A stretch of DNA of 64,000 bases from Brumimicrobium sp965659845 (GTDB lineage Bacteria > Bacteroidota > Bacteroidia > Flavobacteriales_D > Crocinitomicaceae). Within the stretch, counting starts at the first letter, position 1, and every line of letters begins with the position of its first letter. The DNA is taken from assembly GCA_965659845.1 (NCBI GenBank), contig CBFHXS010000001.1, forward strand, positions 1-64,000, read 5' to 3'. The notes below the pieces were generated by a model. It was not told where the DNA came from. It saw nothing but the letters and a program-made list of their open reading frames with translations, and ran no database searches. Shown here piece after piece: positions 8,691-15,948 of the stretch. The translations under genes were made by a program, and so were the position numbers.

Positions 8691-9752
8691 TTATAGCTGC
8701 TTTGGATAATACTTCTTGAAAAACCTCCGAATGTCTATCTCATCATCCAGCTCTTCTTCACGAAGAATATGCTTAATCAAATGCTGCGAAAAGTATGGAG
8801 CTAACATGTATCCCTTCGTTCCCATCCCATTAAACACATAAAGCCCTTCTTTCTCTGGATGCTCCCCTAACATTGGACGTCGGTCAACAACCGTAGGTCG
8901 AATTCCCCCTTCCTGTTCAAGTACTTCAAAGGAAGCTGTTGAAAGTTGCTCATATTGATTCATCAACTCATTTCTTGCTGCTGCTGTTGGTGAGGTATCA
9001 GTTTTATCCCAACTGAATGTGGCTCCGAGTTTGAAATCACCTCCTTCAAGAGGTAAGACAAAGCACTTTCTATTTAAAATCTCGTCTTTCCTTAATTCCT
9101 TGGAACGAACAGTGAGCACTTCACCTTTCGTTTGTTGCAATGGAAGGAATCCAAAGAAGGGGTTGTATTTACCCCGAAAACCTTCAGCAAAAACGATTGC
9201 GCTAAACGACTCTCCTCGATATGTTTTAGCTTCAGCACTGAATTTTTGATAATCAAAGTTTTCTATTCTAAGACTGCCCTTAGATAAAAAATAATCATGA
9301 TTGGCTTTCATGAATCGTTTCGCATCAATATAACCAGGAGAGTTCACCCAACCATTACCATATTTGTTGATCACATAGTCTGGAATTGGTTCTGCCTCTT
9401 CAAAGTCATAGATATACTCATTGTATTCTTTATCCTTTAATCGTTTCTCCCAATAGTTGCGTTCGTCTTCAGTCGAAAAAACACGTCTTATTTTGCGAGG
9501 GAAGAAAAAACGTTGTCCCGTTTTTTTTTCTAATTCAACATAAAAGGATTTTAAATATGGTAAAAGCTGATCACCTCTCCAGGTTTTAACCATTTTTCGA
9601 AAAACCATCGGATTAATCATTCCTGCGGCAATAGCAGAACTTCTATTTACACCTTGATCAATCATTGAGAAGTCGACTCCCAACTCTTCCAGCTGATGGG
9701 CTAAACATATACCAGAAAGGCCTCCTCCAACAATTAATACACGATCTTTCAT
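8691..9752 (-). CDS. FAD-dependent oxidoreductase (DAO family)
   Basis: A 353-residue glycine/D-amino-acid oxidase-like flavoprotein. The N-terminal dinucleotide-binding motif VLIVGGGLSG (about 4-13) is intact, an Ala-Gly-Met-Ile-Asn-Pro stretch follows near 41, and the C-terminal FAD segment FNGMGTKGYMLAP is present near 310. The start at 9752 (MKDRVLIVGGG) is chosen over the longest frame (9782) because an exact -7 promoter box occupies 9767-9774, between the two. The family oxidises secondary or primary amines; the substrate is not evident, and no thiamine or tRNA-modification partner lies beside it. Confidence 0.8.
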   Translation of the reverse strand: MKDRVLIVGGGLSGICLAHQLEELGVDFSMIDQGVNRSSAIAAGMINPMVFRKMVKTWRGDQLLPYLKSFYVELEKKTGQRFFFPRKIRRVFSTEDERNYWEKRLKDKEYNEYIYDFEEAEPIPDYVINKYGNGWVNSPGYIDAKRFMKANHDYFLSKGSLRIENFDYQKFSAEAKTYRGESFSAIVFAEGFRGKYNPFFGFLPLQQTKGEVLTVRSKELRKDEILNRKCFVLPLEGGDFKLGATFSWDKTDTSPTAAARNELMNQYEQLSTASFEVLEQEGGIRPTVVDRRPMLGEHPEKEGLYVFNGMGTKGYMLAPYFSQHLIKHILREEELDDEIDIRRFFKKYYPKQL

Positions 9753-9766
9753 CAGATTTTTATCTT

Positions 9767-9774
9767 CAAAATTA
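9767..9774 (-). promoter_or_regulatory. Bacteroidota -7 box for the FAD oxidoreductase gene
   Basis: Reads TAATTTTG on the minus strand (exact TAnnTTTG), 14 bp upstream of the ATG at 9752. It decides the start, since the longer frame would place the promoter inside the coding region. Confidence 0.5.
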
Positions 9775-9893
9775 CAACTCATCTAGGTATAACCATCATT
9801 TTCACCCGAAACAATAGAAGTAAAAAATAAGCATAGCCCTACACAATCACTAAACTTATGAATGCAGTGAAGCTTCTATCCATACATCTTTAG

Positions 9894-9919
9894 AAAAAAA
9901 AAACGAAACAAATGTTTCG
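9894..9919 (-). terminator. Intrinsic terminator of the small lipoprotein gene
   Basis: On the minus strand a CGAAAC/GTTTCG stem (9904-9909 with 9914-9919, 4-nt loop) is followed by ten Us (9903-9894). It lies 29 bp past the stop of the gene at 9949-10200. Confidence 0.8.
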
Positions 9920-9948
9920 CTTTGTAATTGTATACTCAAATTTAACCG

Positions 9949-10200
9949 TTACTCTTCCATACATTTCGTCATTTCCTCCATGTATTTTTCATCACCCATT
10001 TCTTTTTTAACGGCTTCACAATCTTTGTTCAATTTTTCAAATTTTGCATTGAGTTCCTCTAATTTAGCCTCATCTCCAGCAGCTTCAGAATATGCCGAGT
10101 TCATTTCGCCTAATGCTGCTGCGCAGTCACAAGGTGTTGTTGCTCCTCCGCATGACAATAATAAGCTTGATAACGAGGCAATTGCAAAAATCTTTTTCAT
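9949..10200 (-). CDS. Small lipoprotein, coiled-coil, unknown function
   Basis: An 83-residue protein with a clear lipoprotein signal peptide (lipobox LLSC, Cys17). After two further Cys residues (CDC motif near 24) the rest is charged and helical, with heptad-like spacing of Leu, Ala and Glu/Lys (about 40-75), so a short coiled coil is likely. Many Bacteroidota have similar small anchored helical proteins of unknown role. It forms its own unit, ending in a strong terminator at 9894-9919. No functional partner is visible. Confidence 0.7.
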   Translation of the reverse strand: MKKIFAIASLSSLLLSCGGATTPCDCAAALGEMNSAYSEAAGDEAKLEELNAKFEKLNKDCEAVKKEMGDEKYMEEMTKCMEE

Positions 10201-10311
10201 AATTAAATTTTTATCGAGTTATAATATTTTAATATAAAAACGAAATATAACCATAATAGTGAAAAAGCAAAAGTATTTAGAAAACAATCCTTTCTGTTGA
10301 TTCATTGATTT

Positions 10312-10809
10312 TTATCTGCTTTTGACTGAAAGAGCTTTGAGACGTAACAATATTGAATTTTTGATTCCATGCGAAAGACCCTTTAAATAACGCGCGTCAC
10401 AAAATGACTGAATTTCATGTATTAATTCAGCATGATTTTTTCCTACTGAAAGCATTAATCTGAAAGCAACCATTCTACATGAACTTTGAGCTCCTAAGTC
10501 TTCCCAACATGTAATAGCCGTATCAAAAATAAGTCCTTCGTTCTCTTCAGAAAGTTCAACATTCTCTAGAAGCTTTAGTAGCTCCCTTTTATGTCCCGAT
10601 GATTTTCCTGGAACGGCATTGCAAATAATAATAACTCTATCTTCTAGACGCAATTCCTTTTGTTTTAGCACTTGATTCAATAACCATGCTGCTTTCCATG
10701 CCTTCTCATGAGGGGATAAAGCGAACCCTAATGTGTCATCAAAATCTGAAGTACAGATTAATTCAACTGCTTCGCTCTTCGGTAACTCTATGAGATCAAG
10801 TATCTGCAT
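10312..10809 (-). CDS. Helical orphan protein downstream of the M23 peptidase
   Basis: A 165-residue protein I do not recognise. It has no signal peptide or membrane span and appears all-helical, with Trp- and Leu-rich helices (SPHEKAWKAAWLLNQVLK near 32), like HEAT-type helical repeats. Its start overlaps the end of the M23 peptidase gene by 14 bp, so translational coupling is likely. The combination of a cytosolic helical protein and an envelope peptidase does not itself suggest a shared function. Reasonable codon use and the overlap support it as real. Confidence 0.6.
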   Translation of the reverse strand: MQILDLIELPKSEAVELICTSDFDDTLGFALSPHEKAWKAAWLLNQVLKQKELRLEDRVIIICNAVPGKSSGHKRELLKLLENVELSEENEGLIFDTAITCWEDLGAQSSCRMVAFRLMLSVGKNHAELIHEIQSFCDARYLKGLSHGIKNSILLRLKALSVKSR

Positions 10810-12127
10810 TTTCGGAAGGAGTGTAATCCTTAAGCTTTTTAATCTCCTTGTCTAGGTTCTCTTTGAGTGGGCCGATGTATTTCATGTATTCAGGAAGTAC
10901 CTCTTCTTTCATTGGTTCTGACTTAGGGAATTTTTCTGACCTATGGTTGATCTGTCTACCATTCTTCCAAAAACGATAACAAACATGTGGACCTGTAGCG
11001 GCTCCTGTTGAACCTACGTAACCAATAACGTCGCCCTGATTGACTCTGACCCCAGGTCTAATTCCATCAGCGATTTTGCTCATATGTAAATACTGAGTAT
11101 CATATGTTTTATTATGTTTTAACTTCACATAGATACCATTTCCTCTGCTTCTTGATGCCCTAGACACTGTTCCATCAGCAGTTGCGATAATAGGAGTTCC
11201 AGTTGGCGCGGCGTAATCCGTTCCTAGGTGTGGTCTCCTCGTTTTATAGATTGGATGAAAACGATTCATATTAAAAGAAGAGCTAATCCTAGCAAATTTT
11301 ACAGGCGACATTAAGAATGGGCGTTTCATTTGTCGTCCTCTCTGGTCATAAAAACCACTTACTTCACCTGTTGAGTCAACAAAATTGAATGCATACATTC
11401 CATCATCACGGTGTTCAAACCAAGCATGACTTATCTTTTCAACGGCGTAAGGAGTACCCTCAACAGATTTTTCATCATAATAAACTACAAAACGATCTCC
11501 AGCTTGCAATTTAAAAAAGTCAATACTCCAGGCATAAACACCTTCAATGGCATCAACTATTGCCGCAGACATTGCATATGTATCAAAAGACTTTCCCAAT
11601 TCTACGCTTAAATTGGAGTTTGGGTGTATAACACCACTTACCATTTTTCTTTCAACAGAAGTTGGGCGCTCTTTTTTGGAGATGATGACAGAGTCCTTTG
11701 TGAAATCAAAAGTTATATAAGAAAAAACATCTGGCTCATAGATCATGTGTTGTACAGTTCGAGAGGTATCTCCTTTCTCTGTGAGCATTGTAAAGGGTTT
11801 GCCTGCCAAGATATATTTCAGACCTATAGTACTATCTTTTGCTGCTTCAGCGGTAACATTAATTGTATATTGGTCAATATTGTAAGGAAGTAAAATATCA
11901 CCCCAAGTCCAACCATTACGGACTGTATCCAAATGAACTTCATACTCCTCAAAATCAAAACCAAACAGTTGATTTTCTGACACCTCAAGTGTGTCAGGCT
12001 TAAGTATCGGTTTGGCTTCTGGAGTCTTTTCACCACAACTAGAAAGAGCCATTATAAGCCCAAGAAACAGAAAACTTGCTAAAACGATTATTTCCCTAAA
12101 ACCTCTTCTACCCACGATTTCCCCCAT
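10796..12127 (-). CDS. M23 family metallopeptidase, lipoprotein
   Basis: A 443-residue envelope peptidase likely to cut peptidoglycan cross-links or act as an amidase activator. The start at 12127 gives a normal lipoprotein signal (basic GRRGFR, hydrophobic core, lipobox ALSSC, Cys31). The LytM/M23 domain lies at about 290-400: His300-x3-Asp304 (HLGTDYAAP) are metal ligands and YLHMS carries the middle His. The final motif is GPHVCYRF, so the usual HxH is His381-x-Cys383; Cys can still bind zinc. The N-terminal ~250 residues are a beta-rich region. The gene overlaps the 3' end of the tryptophan dioxygenase gene by 40 bp and the helical orphan by 14 bp, forming a compact leftward unit. Confidence 0.85.
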   Translation of the reverse strand: MGEIVGRRGFREIIVLASFLFLGLIMALSSCGEKTPEAKPILKPDTLEVSENQLFGFDFEEYEVHLDTVRNGWTWGDILLPYNIDQYTINVTAEAAKDSTIGLKYILAGKPFTMLTEKGDTSRTVQHMIYEPDVFSYITFDFTKDSVIISKKERPTSVERKMVSGVIHPNSNLSVELGKSFDTYAMSAAIVDAIEGVYAWSIDFFKLQAGDRFVVYYDEKSVEGTPYAVEKISHAWFEHRDDGMYAFNFVDSTGEVSGFYDQRGRQMKRPFLMSPVKFARISSSFNMNRFHPIYKTRRPHLGTDYAAPTGTPIIATADGTVSRASRSRGNGIYVKLKHNKTYDTQYLHMSKIADGIRPGVRVNQGDVIGYVGSTGAATGPHVCYRFWKNGRQINHRSEKFPKSEPMKEEVLPEYMKYIGPLKENLDKEIKKLKDYTPSENADT

Positions 12128-13044
12128 TCTTTTATTTCTTTTTCTGACCACAACGCTGGATAAAATATTCTTTTTTGAAAACGAGGCGGTAAATATTTCT
12201 GCCAATTTGTTCCTCCAGTTGCTGCCACATCATTCGGATCTTTTTGAAGATATCTAACTGCAGACTTGTAATGCACTAGTGGCCAGTTTACGTTAACATT
12301 GACATCATTCTGCTTCATCGCTTTAATTACATCTTCTCGACCTTGCTCGTCTTTAGAAAGGCGCAAGTAGCACCTCCATAAGTTTTTATCAATTTGATTC
12401 TGAGCAAACTCAATAAACTCCTTACTATATCTTTGCTCAAACTGTTCTAATGTCAATGTCTTTTTACCAGAAGCCAACTCTGTTGCACCTTCTTTCCAGT
12501 AAATATTCTGGTACATTTCTTCTATTGTAGCTTTTTCAGGATCAACTGAATCTCTAACATCCTTGTGAACAAGGTTGATAAAGTCAGTAGAAGCCATTTC
12601 TATAAATCGATACTGAGCAGATTGAAATCCACTTGCTGGTAAAAGAGACATTCTGAACTTTAAAAATTGTTCTTTCTCCATTCCTTGAACCATAATCTCA
12701 AAGGACTTTGTCAGCGCTTCGAAATAACGATTAATACGGGTTGTTCTTTCTACAAAAAACTCTGCTGTTAAATCTTCTTTCTCAGCGATTTGTTCAAACT
12801 CCCTCAAGGAAAGTTTAAAGTATAACTCAGTAATCTGGTGGTAAATGATAAATATCACCTCGTCAGGAAAAGACGTCCTTGGAGTTTGAAGGCTTAACAA
12901 GGTGTCTACCGCTATATAATCCCAGTATTTTACTGAGTCGGCGTAGAGCAACCCATCCAGATAAGAACCCATATCCTGACCTAATGCAGCATACTTATCA
13001 TTAATTTTTTCTAGCTTTTCCCTGATCTCCGGAGTGATTTCCAT
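12088..13044 (-). CDS. kynA: Tryptophan 2,3-dioxygenase family protein
   Basis: A 318-residue heme dioxygenase that opens the indole ring of L-tryptophan to N-formylkynurenine. The distal-side signature YHQITELYFKL (His69) is intact. The substrate loop, usually GTGGS, appears as ATGGTNWQKYL, and a His in WPLVHYKSAVRYL is a candidate proximal heme ligand. The start at 13044 (MEITPEIRE) is preferred because an exact -7 box lies at 13074-13081, inside the longer open frame (to 13086). Divergent flavobacterial members of this length are common. A 2-aminomuconate-deaminase-like gene lies about 7 kb away at 19940. The overlapping M23 gene follows. Confidence 0.85.
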   Translation of the reverse strand: MEITPEIREKLEKINDKYAALGQDMGSYLDGLLYADSVKYWDYIAVDTLLSLQTPRTSFPDEVIFIIYHQITELYFKLSLREFEQIAEKEDLTAEFFVERTTRINRYFEALTKSFEIMVQGMEKEQFLKFRMSLLPASGFQSAQYRFIEMASTDFINLVHKDVRDSVDPEKATIEEMYQNIYWKEGATELASGKKTLTLEQFEQRYSKEFIEFAQNQIDKNLWRCYLRLSKDEQGREDVIKAMKQNDVNVNVNWPLVHYKSAVRYLQKDPNDVAATGGTNWQKYLPPRFQKRIFYPALWSEKEIKEWGKSWVEEVLGK

Positions 13045-13073
13045 TTTACAACGTTTTAATGTAACACTAAAAA

Positions 13074-13081
13074 CAAAGTTA
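13074..13081 (-). promoter_or_regulatory. Bacteroidota -7 box for the tryptophan dioxygenase gene
   Basis: Reads TAACTTTG on the minus strand (exact TAnnTTTG), 29 bp upstream of the ATG at 13044. It supports the shorter start. Confidence 0.5.
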
Positions 13082-13270
13082 ATCAATACTCTGAGGCTAC
13101 GTTAGAAGCAATAATAAAATGTGTTAAATACAGAATGATTCTACTTTAGGATTCACTATCGCTTTTGTGTTTTAACTATTCATTGAATACTCTTTACCAT
13201 TTAACTAAACCTTGGTTTAACTTTAAAAAATATTGACAGCTTTTTATATATTTCAATTCTGTCTAAATAT

Positions 13271-13278
13271 TACCTTTG
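13271..13278 (+). promoter_or_regulatory. Bacteroidota -7 box for purD
   Basis: TACCTTTG, an exact TAnnTTTG match 18 bp before the purD ATG. The ~210-bp gap between the divergent tryptophan dioxygenase gene and purD otherwise shows no clear element. Confidence 0.55.
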
Positions 13279-13296
13279 CGACTTAATTGATACGTT

Positions 13297-14571
13297 ATGA
13301 ATATTTTATTGTTAGGGTCTGGAGGAAGAGAGCATGCGTTAGCGTGGAAATTATCACGAAGCAGCTCTTTGGAGTCCTTGTTCATTGCTCCAGGAAATGC
13401 GGGCACTAAAACTTTAGGGACTAATCTTTCAATTGACCCAAATGATTTTAGTGCGGTGAAGGTAGCAGTTCTTAAAAATGGGATTGATATGGTCGTTGTA
13501 GGCCCAGAAGCCCCTTTGGTAAATGGGATTACGGATTACTTTAATCAGGATCCAGAACTTTCACACGTTTCGATTATTGGTCCGAATAAAGTTGCTGCTC
13601 AGCTTGAAGGCAGTAAAGATTTTGCAAAGGAATTCATGAAAAGACATAATATTCCTACAGCCAAATATAAATCATTCACTAAAGAAACACTGAATGAAGG
13701 TCTTGTCTTTTTAGAAGGCATGAAAGCTCCCTACGTTCTTAAGGCTGATGGATTAGCTGCAGGAAAAGGGGTTCTCATCATCAACGAACTTGCAGAAGCT
13801 AAAAAAGAGCTATGCAGCATGTTGCTGGACGACAAGTTTGGAGGAGCAAGTAATAAGGTTGTTATCGAGGAGTTTTTATCAGGAATCGAAATGTCCGTAT
13901 TTGTTCTTTGTGATGGTGATGGTTTTAAAATCTTCCCTGATGCGAAAGACTATAAACGTATTGGTGAAGGTGACACTGGATTGAATACTGGTGGGATGGG
14001 CGCTGTGTCCCCTGTCCCATTTGCAGAAGGAGGTTTCTCAGATAAAGTATACAATCAGGTCATTGTTCCTACAATAAAAGGTCTCAAAAAAGATCAAATA
14101 GAATACAAAGGATTCATCTTCATCGGTTTGATTCGTGTGAACGGAGACCCATATGTAATTGAATATAACTGTAGATTAGGAGACCCTGAAACAGAGGTGG
14201 TTTTGCCGAGGCTAAAATCCGATTTAATCGATCTATTTGAGGGGGTTTCAACTTCTACATTGTCTGAAAGAGATATTGAGTTTGACCCTCGAACAGTGGC
14301 TACTGTAATGATGGTCTCTGGAGGATATCCTGGAAAATACGAAAAAGGAAAAACTATATATGGGCTGAATGGGGTAACAGATAGTATTGTTTTTCACGCT
14401 GGGACAAAGGCCGACGGCCCCGCTGTTATGACCTCTGGCGGTAGAGTTTTAGCGGTAACATCTTTCGGAAAAGACATCCCTTCAGCACTCGAAATTAGCT
14501 ATGAAAACGCTGCTAAAATCGAATTTGAAGGAGCCCAATACCGAAAAGATATCGGACATGACCTGGTTTAA
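13297..14571 (+). CDS. purD: Phosphoribosylamine-glycine ligase
   Basis: GAR synthetase joins glycine to phosphoribosylamine with ATP, the second step of purine synthesis. The 424-residue length is typical. The N-terminal domain begins NILLLGSGGREHALAWKL; the ATP-grasp domain contains YVLKADGLAAGKGV near 147 and the conserved EYNCRLGDPETEVVLPRL near 288, with the metal-binding Glu and Asn. The C-terminal domain is complete. No other pur gene adjoins. A -7 box lies 18 bp upstream; the CorC-type gene follows after 31 bp and could be read from the same mRNA. Confidence 0.96.
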   Translation: MNILLLGSGGREHALAWKLSRSSSLESLFIAPGNAGTKTLGTNLSIDPNDFSAVKVAVLKNGIDMVVVGPEAPLVNGITDYFNQDPELSHVSIIGPNKVAAQLEGSKDFAKEFMKRHNIPTAKYKSFTKETLNEGLVFLEGMKAPYVLKADGLAAGKGVLIINELAEAKKELCSMLLDDKFGGASNKVVIEEFLSGIEMSVFVLCDGDGFKIFPDAKDYKRIGEGDTGLNTGGMGAVSPVPFAEGGFSDKVYNQVIVPTIKGLKKDQIEYKGFIFIGLIRVNGDPYVIEYNCRLGDPETEVVLPRLKSDLIDLFEGVSTSTLSERDIEFDPRTVATVMMVSGGYPGKYEKGKTIYGLNGVTDSIVFHAGTKADGPAVMTSGGRVLAVTSFGKDIPSALEISYENAAKIEFEGAQYRKDIGHDLV

Positions 14572-14602
14572 TCAGGCAGATTTCCTATTTTAGTTAACAT
14601 AT

Positions 14603-15862
14603 ATGGATGCATCAAGTTTGATCATTATTTTAGCAGCCCTTGCAGGATCTGCTTTCTTTTCTGGAATGGAAATCGCATTTGTAACTGCGAATCGACTAAA
14701 GATCGAGTTGGATAATCAAAAAGGATCTATTGCTGGTAGGATATTATCCAATTTCGTCAAAAACGATAGTCGTTTTATTGCTACAATGCTCTTGGGTAAT
14801 AATATAGCACTTGTTGTTTATGGTATTTGGATGGCTAACCTTATGGAGCCGTGGGTAAGCAATCTTGTTGGAGGTAACGAGGCACTTGTATTAACTATCC
14901 AAACTGTATTGTCTACACTCCTCATTTTGGTAACTGCTGAGTTCTTGCCGAAAGCTACTTTTCAAATCAATCCCAATAGAGTACTACACTTTTTGTCTTT
15001 TCCATTGGTGGTTATATATATATTACTGTATCCACTCACGCTTTTTACTATGATTCTAAGCAATGCCGTACTCAAATTGTTTAAAATGGACGTAGAGACG
15101 GGTAAGACTGCTTTTTCAAAGATAGATTTGGATGACTATGTAAGGGACCTCAATGAGAGAATGGAAGAAGAGGGTGAACTCGATAACGAAATGCAAATCC
15201 TACAAAATGCGCTCGGATTTTCAAATATCAAGGCTAGAGATTGTATGATTCCAAGAACGGATATTGTAGCTTATGATATAGAAACTACCGTAGAGGATAT
15301 TAAGACGAAATTCATAGAAACTGGACTATCTAAAATACTGATATACAGAGATACTATAGACAATATTATAGGATATGTTCACAGCTTCGAACTTTTCAAA
15401 AAGCCAAACAGAATTAAGGAAGTTTTAATTCCCATCGCTTTTGTTCCAGAAGCAATTCCAGCGAAGGACCTTCTAGAGCTTTTTGCAAAGCAGCATGGAA
15501 ACATTGCGATTGTTGTGGATGAGTTTGGAGGGACCTCAGGTCTTATCACTATTGAAGATGTTGTTGAAGAAATCTTCGGAGAGATTGAAGATGAGCATGA
15601 CAGTGATGAGCTTCTTGAACAAAAACTGGACTTAAATACATACCTTTTTTCAGCCAGACAGGATATTGACTATCTTAATGAAGAATATGAGTTAGAACTT
15701 GAAGAGTCCACTGAATATGATACGCTTGGGGGGTTAGTTTTACACCATTTAGAGTCCATTCCCGAAGAGGGAACCGTCCTCGAGCTAGAAGATTATACGA
15801 TGAAGATTGAACAAGTTTCAGATCGGAGGATTGAAATAATCCGTGTAAAAGACAACCGATAA
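14603..15862 (+). CDS. HlyC/CorC family CNNM-CBS membrane protein
   Basis: A 419-residue hemolysin-family protein with an N-terminal CNNM (DUF21) domain of about four spans (residues 5-150), a CBS pair (about 205-330, starting ARDCMIPRTDIVAYD), and a C-terminal CorC/HlyC domain (about 340-415). The phrase NIAIVVDEFGGTSGLITIEDVVEEI is the classical conserved end of the second CBS motif. Members are linked to Mg2+/Co2+ efflux or regulation. GldE of gliding bacteria is also in this superfamily, but neighbourhood and sequence do not point specifically to GldE. A PpiD-like foldase gene follows after 86 bp. Confidence 0.9.
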   Translation: MDASSLIIILAALAGSAFFSGMEIAFVTANRLKIELDNQKGSIAGRILSNFVKNDSRFIATMLLGNNIALVVYGIWMANLMEPWVSNLVGGNEALVLTIQTVLSTLLILVTAEFLPKATFQINPNRVLHFLSFPLVVIYILLYPLTLFTMILSNAVLKLFKMDVETGKTAFSKIDLDDYVRDLNERMEEEGELDNEMQILQNALGFSNIKARDCMIPRTDIVAYDIETTVEDIKTKFIETGLSKILIYRDTIDNIIGYVHSFELFKKPNRIKEVLIPIAFVPEAIPAKDLLELFAKQHGNIAIVVDEFGGTSGLITIEDVVEEIFGEIEDEHDSDELLEQKLDLNTYLFSARQDIDYLNEEYELELEESTEYDTLGGLVLHHLESIPEEGTVLELEDYTMKIEQVSDRRIEIIRVKDNR

Positions 15863-15948
15863 TAGCCAGCTTAGTTATTATAGTTGTTTATCCTTTCTTT
15901 TTTTGTTACTTAATATTATATTCGCAACCTTAAATTAATTCGAATAAA

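Noticed and set aside
12128..13086. Longest open-frame starts for the M23 (12205) and tryptophan dioxygenase (13086) genes.
   Set aside because: The M23 frame start has no signal-peptide logic and runs deep into its neighbour; the dioxygenase promoter box lies inside the longer frame.
14603..15862. CorC-type gene as GldE.
   Set aside because: GldE belongs to the same superfamily, but no gld genes adjoin, and the CNNM-CBS-CorC layout alone does not distinguish it.
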